NCBI GenBank assembly: GCA_026874595.1 | Contig: CM049307.1 | Location: forward strand, 75,308,643-75,372,642 | Direction of reading: 5' to 3' | DNA length: 64,000 nucleotides | From: Sipunculus nudus | Taxonomy: Eukaryota; Annelida; Sipuncula; Golfingiida; Sipunculidae | Shown here: positions 1 through 11,686 of the stretch, in pieces | Layout of the letters: each line of letters opens with the position of its first letter | Position numbering within the stretch: the stretch's first letter is position 1 | Made by a program: the position numbers and the translations under genes | The notes under the pieces: generated by a model | What the model saw: only the letters and a program-made list of their open reading frames with translations | Database searches by the model: none | Told to the model about the DNA's origin: nothing

Positions 1-458
1 CTTAATTTTCTTGCAATTTTAGTGTTCATCTGGTAACGTGACCCAAACAACATGTTTTTGGTTCACATTATCAAAGCTTCTCAACATAAAGGTAAATCCC
101 ATCCCACAGTCTCTCTGTTTGTATCCATTTTATCTTTCCCTTTAATTTCTTAAACCATAGCCTCTTTATTACACTAACAGACTATTATCTCTCGATTTGA
201 GGAAAATTATTCATTTGTCAATTGGTCCGTGATCTTGCATGAAGCTTTGAAGAGACCGTTTAGATTGCTTTCCGTTCTGCCACGGATACGCGTCTATAAT
301 AATGAATTTTTGTATGTTTCTATATACCTTAGCTTTGAACTTTCAACATGTTTTATTGGGTCGCAAACCTGAAGCTGGCCATGAATGAAAATTAAACAAT
401 TCTACTTAAATTAGTTAGGAAGAATGTGCATCAATATTTTTGGTTGTAGTGAGGCATC

Positions 459-527
459 ATGGTTTCCACGGTTACTGCGAAAACACCAGAAGTTGCGTGT
501 GATGGTCTGCCTCCCTATATAGAAAAA
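459..527 (+). CDS. Exon A, unit 1: start-codon exon of BRICHOS gene
   Basis: Encodes 23 residues beginning MVSTVTAKTPEVACDGLPPY and ends in a strong donor (AAA|GTAAGT), phase 0. A possible acceptor (GGTTGTAG) lies 9 bases before the ATG. The intervening TGA GGC ATC is in frame, so translation must begin at this ATG. It is the cytoplasmic N-terminus of the BRICHOS protein. The exon is identical in all three units. Confidence 0.65.
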
Positions 528-1186
528 GTAAGTATTACCATCGAATCAGTAAATTTTAATGTTTTCCACACTTATCCATTAATAACACCTTTTCACTTGT
601 TTTGATAAGTCAAATTATATTATGCACTCTGGTGGCTCCGAAAGTTTTGTTCATGAATGTTCTTTTGATAAATGATCTATATGAAAGTTCTATCTTTATA
701 AAGATAATAATCTTTGAAAATATAGTGTTGGAAAAACTGACAAAAGAAAAAGGCCTACACTGCTCGGATATTCCTACTTATATTTGCTTGCATTTAATGC
801 GGAAAACAAAAAAAAGTATAAAAAATAGTATTTTAATCGCAACGTCTGACTTTTCGGGGACATGCTGACCTTTTGTTCAGTAGGCATAGCTATATACAAG
901 CCCACTTCAACTATTGTCTCAAGATATTAATTTTACGTAAAGCCATTGAATCAAAGGACTGAATATTTTTAATTTCCAATGAATATTCTTTTAAATTGTA
1001 ACTAGATAGTATTTCCGAATGAAGTCCTTCGATGGGCTGTTTAAATCCAATCGGGTGCCATTAAGTGTAGCAACTTTCTGCGTTCTTGGTGGTACGCTTA
1101 CTTTTAACTTAGCTTAAGTCTGACCGTTGATTCAATCCTCTCTAGTTCATTTACAGAACTTGGACTGCTTCGTAGTATATATACTA

Positions 1187-1360
1187 CAGTGGCACCTGTC
1201 TGAAAGAACCCCTGTCTAATACAATACTACCTGTCTGGTATGACCATCCAGAAGTGAACCGAAAGTGTTCACATTTTGTTATAACTGACCTGTCTGATAA
1301 GGCCACCTGTGAATTAAGACCTCGCTAATCCAGTCCCATATGTGATCTTTTGACACAGGT
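1187..1360 (+). repeat. CACCTGTCT-rich short element (in each unit)
   Basis: A 16-base perfect palindrome GTAGTATATATACTAC at 1172-1187 is followed by CAGTGGCACCTGTCTG and several diverged echoes of ACCTGTCTGATAAGGCCACC. The CAGTGG start next to repeated ACCTGTCT blocks resembles pogo/Tigger-type nonautonomous DNA transposons, but the right end was not clear. Copies occur at the same place in units 2 and 3. Confidence 0.35.
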
Positions 1361-1452
1361 CTCCCGGTACCCAGATTAAACATTACGATGTTACATACGA
1401 ATCCGAGTTTATCTGTTCGCTAACCTCTAACAAACTGTCACCCTGGTTTCAG

Positions 1453-1581
1453 ATGAAGACGTCTGACAAGGTGCAGACCAAACACTGGGTCATTGTTGCT
1501 GTCGCGGCCATTTTTGTGGTTGCCATGGTGATCGGTGGTGCGTTGTTTGGGGTCTACATGAAAAATAAGCACCTGGTTACG
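1453..1581 (+). CDS. Exon B, unit 1: transmembrane exon of BRICHOS gene
   Basis: Acceptor CCCTGGTTTCAG and donor ACG|GTATGT; phase 0 on both sides; 43 residues. It opens MKTSDKVQTKHW, followed by about 23 hydrophobic residues (VIVAVAAIFVVAMVIGGALF and on) and then YMKNKHLVT. Charged residues flank the helix on both sides. Identical in the three units. Because the exon is symmetrical (0-0), including it twice or skipping it would keep the frame. Confidence 0.75.
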
Positions 1582-1639
1582 GTATGTTTATGATTAGGCT
1601 TATCTTATTTAAAAATAAAATTTATTTTCATAGGATATC

Positions 1640-3260
1640 TTATTCAGGCCTACTGGGACTTTGAGCAGTGTTCTGGGAGAGCAGTAACAATAGCACTTTT
1701 ATGCACTTATGTCAGACCAAAGGACAAGGAGGCTGGCGAAATTGGCAACAGCAGACGAGCAGACAGACATACTGACACAACCTGGATGGCAGTTGATCAG
1801 ACCTCATATGATAATTGGGAATGCATTGACGAATAAAATGAGCTAAAGTTTGTGTTGGTAGGACACTATTAAGTTTATATGAGCAAATGAAATATTGGGG
1901 GTTTTTGGTGACCTTAATCTTGGCCTTTGAACCATCTTAATTAAAAACAACAGACTTGTAAAACAGTGAAATCGATTCATATCTCGTTTGACTAGAAACG
2001 GTACGAGATATCGCGAACTTCGCATAAAGTCGAGTAAAACTGATTCCGTGATACGTGAAACAAAAAAGTAGACCTTTCTAGATTTAAAAATGACAAAGTA
2101 GGAAACACAAGACGCCAAATTTTGGAATATCATGAATTTTCCACAATAAAGGTGTAACCATGGTGATTGAGGTAGCTACATATATAAGGCCATGGGTTTG
2201 CGAATAAATGAGCTATATAGTTTGTGCAGCTACGATTGAAGAAAATATAAAGAAAAAAACAATTTTGTGTTTCTTATGACCTTGCCCCTGACCTTTGGCC
2301 TAATTTCACTAAAGACATCAAACTTCTAGAACTGTAGGGGTTCTATGAACAGTCTAACATTCAGAGGGATTGCTAAAAAATTCTGGCCCGTGTAATGCCA
2401 TATGGCAGACCAAAGAACAAGCAGAGAGGCGAATTTGACGACAGCTGACAAACAGACGGATATACTAACACACTGACACATATGAGATGACCATTGACTA
2501 GACCATCTTATGGAAAATATTTTGAGGAACAAACTGAGCTATAGTTTGTGTAGATCAGATTTGAAATTTATGAGATATGGCAAAAAAATATATTGTAGTG
2601 TTTATGCTGCAGCTCCCCCCCCCCCCCCCCAGCAGGCATATTCCAAAAATGAAAAAAATTAATTTTGGGATATAAGTGTAGGAGATAAGATATATTAGTT
2701 TCAAAAGGATTCCTGGAAACTTGTGGCTTCTAGGTCAGCCTTAGGTGAAATCGCGAAAAATCGCATTGGACGAGATATAATGCGAGATATTACGAGACTT
2801 GAATAAAATTTTGTAATACTAATTAAATGCTACCTCTAGCTTTAAAACTGACCAAGTTAGAAAAAAATAAGACCCATTATTTTCGAATATCATGACTTTT
2901 CCCCAAAAATCGTAACCATGGTTACTGCAGATTTGAGACAGCTACGGAATGACAAATCACATGAGCTCAGTTTATGTGGCTACAAGGATTCTGGACGAAG
3001 ATATGAAGAAAAAAAATTAGCAGTTTTGGTGACCTTGACCTTTACCTGTGACTTATATTAACCAAAAACAACAGGCTTCCAGGACTTATCATCAACTGTG
3101 TAAGTTTGAAAGCGATTGCTGCAGATTGCAGACAGACAGACACAAATCCAAACAGACATACGAATCAGACCAAAATAATTGTCGAAATCGAAGATTTCCG
3201 GCAAACAACAAACAGACATACGCAACTGACCAACATGCTTGCAGAAATCATCGATTTCCG
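1640..3260 (+). repeat. Imperfect CAGACA-rich repeat block (in each unit)
   Basis: Contains repeated cassettes of the form (A/T)TGGCAGACCAAAGAACAAG ... GACAAACAGACGGATATACT ... TTTTGGTGACCTTGACCTTT, each followed by an ATCATGACTTTTCC-type stretch. The right part (3110-3280) has CGAAATCGAAGATTTCCGGC beside CAGACATACG. The same family, in the opposite orientation and more diverged, fills 19850-21550. The block is intronic and noncoding; open frames in it are chance. Confidence 0.6.
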
Positions 3261-3294
3261 GAAAGCAAAAATTTGTAACATAAAGGGAGTTAAA

Positions 3295-3665
3295 CACTGG
3301 GCCGACGTAGAGCTCGGCATACCGAATACGCCGAGCTTACGCTGCCCTAAGCTGTGCCTTCACTGGCCTACGTTGCAGTCCGCCGATTGACGCATTAACG
3401 CATTAGCGTAGCGCACTGGGCGCAGGAAGTACGCAGTTTGTACGCAACTCTACGTAACACTTCGCTACTGCAGGCAAGACCTACATATACATACGTAATT
3501 CTACGCCTGTTATACGGAATCCTACGCGTAGATACGTCAATTCAATATGCCGTGTAGGTACGCCGTGCATGCTTTTATATACACAGGGTACGCAACCATA
3601 CGTCATCGTGCGCATAGCCTTGTAACATTTTTTTCATGAGTACGTAGCCCAATTTCGGCGTACTC
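3295..3665. repeat. TACG/CGTA-rich block (in each unit)
   Basis: About 370 bases crowded with TACG and its complement CGTA, often overlapping as TACGCGTA or TACGTA, plus GCCGAGCTTACG and GGCGTACTCGATACGCC. CpG is far denser than in the surrounding AT-rich intron. It recurs in units 2 (about 8875-9245) and 3 (about 14452-14822). It looks like a short mobile element or satellite fragment; clear terminal repeats were not found. Confidence 0.45.
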
Positions 3666-4511
3666 GATACGCCACAAAACGCAACTATTTGTAGGCCCCG
3701 TTTGAAACCCTCTTAAGGTGGTCTGGATGCATAATGTGTGGAAACCGAAATGTGACTAGTTGCAAACCGCAAGTAATGTTCGTTTGATTTGCCACGAGTT
3801 GCCTTTTTTGTACGATTTTACCACAGAAAATATAAAGATTAACATCACCAAATGGCCGAAAGGTCTGTCCGAATTTAAAATGCTCATTACTTATATTCCA
3901 AACATTATACCGCAGTCAGTGCATGGACTGTACGCTTTACTAAAGATCTGAAGGGTTGCAGGCTACTCAACTTCACCATTTGCTTAACGATCTCCATTTC
4001 CTTAAACATTCGTAGGGACCCCAGCTACCCCCTAAGTGACTTACCTGTGGGCCATAGTTGTCTGCCCTCATGGCCGGCCAACTAGTGAGTCCCAAATCCC
4101 CCTCTCTGCCCCCCTGGCTGTGAATTATCACCTGGGCATCAATGGGTGAGTCCTCTTATGGTGGGGTGGAGGGGTGGGGGCTGGGTATCTATTGAGAGTA
4201 TATGGAATATCCTACACTTGATGAATGTGTATGGATTATTTTGGCGGCCCCACCTGTTGGGTATAAACGAACGAACAGCCTGCATGCGCGGGGGGCCCGG
4301 CGTTTTCTGGCTTAAACAGATTCAAGGGATTATCTTTATTTGATAAACATTATATATCGATTAGGCCCCTATAAGAACGTGAATGTTACGTTTATATATC
4401 TCGGTGTTCTTAAAGGGGCCTATCCGATATATCCGCTGATTATTCACATAATAAGCTTCACGTTCTGCATGCAAGTAAAATTTACAATGAATGTTGATAC
4501 ACCCCTAGCAG

Positions 4512-4625
4512 ATTACCGTCAACACGAAGAACGGAGGGGAGAATATCCGAGTAGATCCGGAAAAGGGCGAAGAAGAGTACGAGCTGCAAGACTGGAAGTT
4601 TACCATACTGTACGACTTCCATAGG
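4512..4625 (+). CDS. Exon C, unit 1: BRICHOS linker exon
   Basis: Acceptor CCCTAGCAG (or 3 bases earlier at CCTAG) and donor AGG|GTTAGT; phase 0-0; 38 residues. It begins ITVNTKNGGENIRV and ends WKFTILYDFHR, which supplies the conserved BRICHOS aspartate. A different frame of the same DNA gives a longer open frame, but this one joins exons B and D in phase and matches the family. Unit 1 differs from units 2 and 3 only at one silent third position. Confidence 0.72.
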
Positions 4626-5160
4626 GTTAGTGATTTTTTTTTTGGTCAATTATTGTCTGTCAATCAGTGTCCCCGGTACGTGCAACAGACTCCCTAAATT
4701 TTAGCTAATTCTGGTGACTGAATACTTTTGTCGTCACCCGATACGCGTTCCCTCTTACCGGTGCCCAAGGAAAAAGGCTGCCTTTACCAAGTGACAGACC
4801 GGGTTTCCTTTGGTTTAATGTAGTAAAGAAGGGATGCAGTTTTTGGAGAAATTTTTGATGCACTCAGTTCAACAACAAAACACGAGACAGTGGCTAAGCA
4901 ACAAAGAATTTATATATTTAGCACAATAGAAGAATTCCAAACCACCTACAAGATAGGGTTCCATGCATATATCGGAGTCAACATTAAATACGTAAAAAAA
5001 GACAATTCCAACAATTTACTCAGTCCGAAACTGGCAATACTAGTTCTCGACTGGCGGCACTCGACCCCAACTAGCGGCAGTAATCTTGATCATAATGCAT
5101 TTATGGCATCACGCCACAGGAAAATCGTTGCATATAGGCCTACGTTGCCTATACTCACAG

Positions 5161-5251
5161 CTGCACAAGATCGGGCCAAGTCACTCCCGAGTCTCTCTAG
5201 AAGTTGCGCACCAGGCATTTTGAGAAGAGAATTTGAAACGCAGTTTTCTCT
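5161..5251 (+). other. Possible noncoding (5' UTR) exon in unit 1
   Basis: A 91-base stretch bounded by a good acceptor (TGCCTATACTCACAG) and a strong donor (CTCT|GTAAGTT). It lies about 780 bases before exon A of unit 2, so it could be a 5' UTR exon of a transcript starting inside the array. It sits within a 121-codon open frame, but that frame does not join exon A meaningfully. Support is splice-site shape only. Confidence 0.28.
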
Positions 5252-6034
5252 GTAAGTTAATGATTTCTTTTGATCAAATTGTTGTCCTGTTCGATATCGA
5301 AACATAAGGTTCAGCTGTGGAATTTTTTTTTTTCATTTCCACCGTCCTTCACATGATATCGCATTATTATAACATCGTATTTACGTTATACTTGTATTTT
5401 CAACTGACAGGGTTCAGGGATGTGCTTCATTTCGCATTGCCGAATAAATTTGGACTCTTTGTTCATTTTATGAAAGAAAAACACCTGATTTGAAAAAAAA
5501 AATGTTTTTCTTTGTTTTTTCTTCATGTAATTGCTACCTCTCATCAAAAGTACACTGGTCTAAATATCCCAGGATACTTAATTTTCTTGCAATTTTAGTG
5601 TTCATCTGGTAACGTGACCCAAACAACATGTTTTTGGTTCACATTATCAAAGCTTCTCAACATAAAGGTAAATCCCATCCCACAGTCTCTCTGTTTGTAT
5701 CCATTTTATCTTTCCCTTTAATTTCTTAAACCATAGCCTCTTTATTACACTAACAGACTATTATCTCTCGATTTGAGGAAAATTATTCATTTGTCAATTG
5801 GTCCGTGATCTTGCATGAAGCTTTGAAGAGACCGTTTAGATTGCTTTCCGTTCTGCCACGGATACGCGTCTATAATAATGAATTTTTGTATGTTTCTATA
5901 TACCTTAGCTTTGAACTTTCAACATGTTTTATTGGGTCGCAAACCTGAAGCTGGCCATGAATGAAAATTAAACAATTCTACTTAAATTAGTTAGGAAGAA
6001 TGTGCATCAATATTTTTGGTTGTAGTGAGGCATC

Positions 6035-6103
6035 ATGGTTTCCACGGTTACTGCGAAAACACCAGAAGTTGCGTGTGATGGTCTGCCTCCCTATATAGAA
6101 AAA
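6035..6103 (+). CDS. Exon A, unit 2
   Basis: Identical in sequence to exon A of unit 1, with the same donor (AAA|GTAAGT) and the same in-frame TGA 9 bases before the ATG. The possible noncoding exon at 5161-5251 would be its nearest upstream 5' exon. Confidence 0.62.
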
Positions 6104-7027
6104 GTAAGTATTACCATCGAATCAGTAAATTTTAATGTTTTCCACACTTATCCATTAATAACACCTTTTCACTTGTTTTGATAAGTCAAATTATATTATG
6201 CACTCTGGTGGCTCCGAAAGTTTTGTTCATGAATGTTCTTTTGATAAATGATCTATATGAAAGTTCTACCTTTATAAAGATAATAATCTTTGAAAATATA
6301 GTGTTGGAAAAACTGAAAAAAGAAAAAGGCCTACACTGCTCGGATATTCCTACTTATATTTGCTTGCATTTAATGCGGAAAACAAAAAAAGTATAAAAAA
6401 TAGTATTTTAATCGCAACGTCTGACTTTTCGGGGACATGCTGACCTTTTGTTCAGTAGGCATAGCTATGTACAAGCCCACTTCAACTATTGTCTCAAGAT
6501 ATTAATTTTACGTAAAGCCATTGAATCAAAGGACTGAATATTTTTAATTTCCAATGAATATTCTTTTAAATTGTAACTAGATAGTATTTCCGAATGAAGT
6601 CCTTCGATGGGCTGTTTAAATCCAATCGGGTGCCATTAAGTGTAGCAACTTTCTGCGTTCTTGGTGGTACGCTTACTTTTAACTTAGCTTAAGTCTGACC
6701 GTTGATTCAATCCTCTCTAGTTCATTTACAGAACTTGGACTGCTTCGTAGTATATATACTACAGTGGCACCTGTCTGAAAGAACCCCTGTCTAATACAAT
6801 ACTACCTGTCTGGTATGACCATCCAGAAGTGAACCGAAAGTGTTCACATTTTGTTATAACTGACCTGTCTGATAAGGCCACCTGTGAATTAAGACCTCGC
6901 TAATCCAGTCCCATATGTGATCTTTTGACACAGGTCTCCCGGTACCCAGATTAAACATTACGATGTTACATACGAATCCGAGTTTATCTGTTCGCTAACC
7001 TCTAACAAACTGTCACCCTGGTTTCAG

Positions 7028-7156
7028 ATGAAGACGTCTGACAAGGTGCAGACCAAACACTGGGTCATTGTTGCTGTCGCGGCCATTTTTGTGGTTGCCA
7101 TGGTGATCGGTGGTGCGTTGTTTGGGGTCTACATGAAAAATAAGCACCTGGTTACG
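7028..7156 (+). CDS. Exon B, unit 2 (transmembrane)
   Basis: Identical to exon B of unit 1, with acceptor GTTTCAG and donor ACG|GTATGT preserved. It could be spliced to exon C of the same unit, or as an alternative first half of the BRICHOS protein. Confidence 0.7.
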
Positions 7157-10091
7157 GTATGTTTATGATTAGGCTTATCTTATTTAAAAATAAAATTTAT
7201 TTTCATAGGATATCTTATTCAGGCCTACTGGGACTTTGAGCAGTGTTCTGGGAGAGCAGTAACAATAGCACTTTTATGCACTTATGTCAGACCAAAGGAC
7301 AAGGAGGCTGGCGAAATTGGCAACAGCAGACGAGCAGACAGACATACTGACACAACCTGGATGGCAGTTGATCAGACCTCATATGATAATTGGGAATGCA
7401 TTGACGAATAAAATGAGCTAAAGTTTGTGTTGGTAGGACACTATTAAGTTTATATGAGCAAATGAAATATTGGGGGGTTTTGGTGACCTTAATCTTGGCC
7501 TTTGAACCATCTTAATTAAAAACAACAGACTTGTAAAACAGTGAAATCGATTCATATCTCGTTTGACTAGAAACGGTACGAGATATCGCGAACTTCGCAT
7601 AAAGTCGAGTAAAACTGATTCCGTGATACGTGAAACAAAAAAGTAGACCTTTCTAGATTTAAAAATGACAAAGTAGGAAACACAAGACGCCAAATTTTGG
7701 AATATCATGAATTTTCCACAATAAAGGTGTAACCATGGTGATTGAGGTAGCTACATATATAAGGCCATGGGTTTGCGAATAAATGAGCTATATAGTTTGT
7801 GCAGCTACGATTGAAGAAAATATAAAGAAAAAAACAATTTTGTGTTTCTTATGACCTTGCCCCTGACCTTTGGCCTAATTTCACTAAAGACATCAAACTT
7901 CTAGAACTGTAGGGGTTCTATGAACAGTCTAACATTCAGAGGGATTGCTAAAAAATTCTGGCCCGTGTAATGCCATATGGCAGACCAAAGAACAAGCAGA
8001 GAGGCGAATTTGACGACAGCTGACAAACAGACGGATATACTAACACACTGACACATATGAGATGACCATTGACTAGACCATCTTATGGAAAATATTTTGA
8101 GGAACAAACTGAGCTATAGTTTGTGTAGATCAGATTTGAAATTTATGAGATATGGCAAAAAAATATATTGTAGTGTTTATGCTGCAGCTCCCCCCCCCCC
8201 CCCCCCCCCCAGCAGGCATATTCCAAAAATGAAAAAAATTAATTTTGGGATATAAGTGTAGGAGATAAGATATATTAGTTTCAAAAGGATTCCTGGAAAC
8301 TTGTGGCTTCTAGGTCAGCCTTAGGTGAAATCGCGAAAAATCGCATTGGACGAGATATAATGCGAGATATTACGAGACTTGAATAAAATTTTGTAATACT
8401 AATTAAATGCTACCTCTAGCTTTAAAACTGACCAAGTTAGAAAAAAATAAGACCCATTATTTTCGAATATCATGACTTTTCCCCAAAAATCGTAACCATG
8501 GTTACTGCAGATTTGAGACAGCTACGGAATGACAAATCACATGAGCTCAGTTTATGTGGCTACAAGGATTCTGGACGAAGATATGAAGAAAAAAAATTAG
8601 CAGTTTTGGTGACCTTGACCTTTACCTGTGACTTATATTAACCAAAAACAACAGGCTTCCAGGACTTATCATCAACTGTGTAAGTTTGAAAGCGATTGCT
8701 GCAGATTGCAGACAGACAGACACAAATCCAAACAGACATACGAATCAGACCAAAATAATTGTCGAAATCGAAGATTTCCGGCAAACAACAAACAGACATA
8801 CGCAACTGACCAACATGCTTGCAGAAATCATCGATTTCCGGAAAGCAAAAATTTGTAACATAAAGGGAGTTAAACACTGGGCCGACGTAGAGCTCGGCAT
8901 ACCGAATACGCCGAGCTTACGCTGCCCTACGCTGTGCCTTCACTGGCCTACGTTGCAGTCCGCCGATTGACGCATTAACGCATTAGCGTAGCGCACTGGG
9001 CGCAGGAAGTACGCAGTTTGTACGCAACTCTACGTAACACTTCGCTACTGCAGGCAAGACCTACATATACATACGTAATTCTACGCCTGTTATACGGAAT
9101 CCTACGCGTAGATACGTCAATTCAATATGCCGTGTAGGTACGCCGTGCATGCTTTTATATACACAGGGTACGCAACCATACGTCATCGTGCGCATAGCCT
9201 TGTAACATTTTTTTCATGAGTACGTAGCCCAATTTCGGCGTACTCGATACGCCACAAAACGCAACTATTTGTAGGCCCCGTTTGAAACCCTCTTAAGGTG
9301 GTCTGGATGCATAATGTGTGGAAACCGAAATGTGACTAGTTGCAAACCGCAAGTAATGTTCGTTTGATTTGCCACGAGTTGCCTTTTTTGTACGATTTTA
9401 CCACAGAAAATATAAAGATTAACATCACCAAATGGCCGAAAGGTCTGTCCGAATTTAAAATGCTCATTACTTATATTCCAAACATTATACCGCAGTCAGT
9501 GCATGGACTGTACGCTTTACTAAAGATCTGAAGGGTTGCAGGCTACTCAACTTCACCATTTGCTTAACGATCTCCATTTCCTTAAACATTCGTAGGGACC
9601 CCAGCTACCCCCTAAGTGACTTACCTGTGGGCCATAGTTGTCTGCCCTCATGGCCGGCCAACTAGTGAGTCCCAAATCCCCCTCTCTGCCCCCCTGGCTG
9701 TGAATTATCACCTGGGCATCAATGGGTGAGTCCTCTTATGGTGGGGTGGAGGGGTGGGGGCTGGGTATCTATTAAGAGTATATGGAATATCCTACACTTG
9801 ATGAATGTGTATGGATTATTTTGGCGGCCCCACCTGTTGGGTATAAACGAACGAACAGCCTGCATGCGCGGGGGGCCCGGCGTTTTCTGGCTTAAACAGA
9901 TTCAAGGGATTATCTTTATTTGATAAACATTATATATCGATTAGGCCCCTATAAGAACGTGAATGTTACGTTTGTATATCTCGGTGTTCTTAAAGGGGCC
10001 TATCCGATATATCCGCTGATTATTCACATAATAAGCTTCACGTTCTGCATGCAAGTAAAATTTACAATGAATGTTGATACACCCCTAGCAG

Positions 10092-10205
10092 ATTACCGTC
10101 AACACGAAGAACGGAGGGGAGAATATCCGAGTGGATCCGGAAAAGGGCGAAGAAGAGTACGAGCTGCAAGACTGGAAGTTTACCATACTGTACGACTTCC
10201 ATAGG
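10092..10205 (+). CDS. Exon C, unit 2 (BRICHOS linker)
   Basis: Same 38 residues as in unit 1; the only change is GTA to GTG in the valine before DPEKGEEE, which is silent. Splice sites are preserved. Confidence 0.68.
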
Positions 10206-10740
10206 GTTAGTGATTTTTTTTTTGGTCAATTATTGTCTGTCAATCAGTGTCCCCGGTACGTGCAACAGACTCCCTAAATTTTAGCTAATTCTGGTGACTG
10301 AATACTTTTGTCGTCACCCGATACGCGTTCCCTCTTACCGGTGCCCAAGGAAAAAGGCTGCCTTTACCAAGTGACAGACCGGGTTTCCTTTGGTTTAATG
10401 TAGTAAAGAAGGGATGCAGTTTTTGGAGAAATTTTTGATGCACTCAGTTCAACAACAAAACACGAGACAGTGGCTAAGCAACAAAGAATTTATATATTTA
10501 GCACAATAGAAGAATTCCAAACCACCTACAAGATAGGGTTCCATGCATATATCGGAGTCAACATTAAATACGTAAAAAAAGACAATTCCAACAATTTACT
10601 CAGTCCTAAACTGGCAATACTAGTTCTCGACTGGCGGCACTCGACCCCAACTAGCGGAAGTAATCTTGATCATAATGCATTTATGGCATCACGCCACAGG
10701 AAAATCGTTGCATATAGGCCTACGTTGCCTATACTCACAG

Positions 10741-10831
10741 CTGCACAAGATCGGGCCAAGTCACTCCCGAGTCTCTCTAGAAGTTGCGCACCAGGCATCT
10801 TGAGAAGAGAATTTGAAACGCAGTTTTCTCT
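10741..10831 (+). other. Possible noncoding (5' UTR) exon in unit 2
   Basis: Second copy of the splice-bounded 91-base stretch, upstream of exon A of unit 3. The third unit is cut before this point, so there is no copy between exon C of unit 3 and exon D. Confidence 0.28.
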
Positions 10832-11617
10832 GTAAGTTAATGATTTCTTTTGATCAAATTGTTGTCCTGTTCGATATCGAAACATAAGGTTCAGCTGTGG
10901 AATTTTTTTTTTTTTTTCATTTCCACCGTCCTTCACATGATATCGCATTATTATAACATCGTATTTACGTTATACTTGTATTTTCAACTGACAGGGTTCA
11001 GGGATGTGCTTCATTTCGCATTGCCGAATAAATTTGGACTCTTTGTTCATTTTATGAAAGAAAAACACCTGATTTGAAAAAAAAATGTTTTTCTTTGTTT
11101 TTTCTTCATGTAATTGCTACCTCTCATCAAAAGTACACTGGTCTAAATATCCCAGGATACTTAATTTTCTTGCAATTTTAGTGTTCATCTGGTAACGTGA
11201 CCCAAACAACATGTTTTTGGTTCACATTATCAAAGCTTCTCAACATAAAGGTAAATCCCATCCCACAGTCTCTCTGTTTGTATCCATTTTATCTTTCCCT
11301 TTAATTTCTTAAACCATAGCCTCTTTATTACACTAACAGACTATTATCTCTCGATTTGAGGAAAATTATTCATTTGTCAATTGGTCCGTGATCTTGCATG
11401 AAGCTTTGAAGAGACCGTTTAGATTGCTTTCCGTTCTGCCACGGATACGCGTCTATAATAATGAATTTTTGTATGTTTCTATATACCTTAGCTTTGAACT
11501 TTCAACATGTTTTATTGGGTCGCAAACCTGAAGCTGGCCATGAATGAAAATTAAACAATTCTACTTAAATTAGTTAGGAAGAATGTGCATCAATATTTTT
11601 GGTTGTAGTGAGGCATC

Positions 11618-11686
11618 ATGGTTTCCACGGTTACTGCGAAAACACCAGAAGTTGCGTGTGATGGTCTGCCTCCCTATATAGAAAAA
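11618..11686 (+). CDS. Exon A, unit 3 (start-codon exon nearest the 3' exons)
   Basis: Identical 23-residue exon with donor AAA|GTAAGT. It is the last exon A before the single-copy exons, so it is the simplest start for a full-length BRICHOS transcript. The candidate acceptor at 11607-11608 would join it to the possible noncoding exon at 10741-10831. Confidence 0.68.

Larger units (their letters stand above)
1..5576 (+). repeat. Tandem unit 1 (~5.58 kb, carries exons A, B, C)
   Basis: The opening sequence (CTTAATTTTCTTGCAATTTT) recurs at 5577 and 11160, and the text between is almost identical. Differences are single bases, homopolymer changes (for example the poly-C tract near 2620) and a few substitutions. 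Contents in order: exon A at 459-527, a CACCTGTCT-rich block near 1187-1360, exon B at 1453-1581, imperfect CAGACA-rich repeats at about 1640-3260, a TACG-rich block at about 3295-3665, exon C at 4512-4625, and a possible noncoding exon at 5161-5251. The window opens exactly at the unit boundary, so further copies may lie upstream. Confidence 0.95.
5577..11159 (+). repeat. Tandem unit 2 (~5.58 kb)
   Basis: Second full copy of the unit, 5583 bases against 5576 for unit 1, in the same orientation and with no spacer. The poly-C tract near 8190 is longer than in units 1 and 3, as expected of a replication-slippage site. The coding exons match unit 1 except for one silent GTA/GTG difference in exon C. 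Confidence 0.95.

Noticed and set aside
4340-4624. 94-codon open frame across exon C
   Set aside because: It is the wrong frame. The shorter frame beginning ITVNTK joins exons B and D in phase and matches the BRICHOS family.
4890-5255. 121-codon open frame in units 1 and 2
   Set aside because: No recognisable domain; broken in unit 3 by the unit border; only its last 91 bases have splice-like borders.
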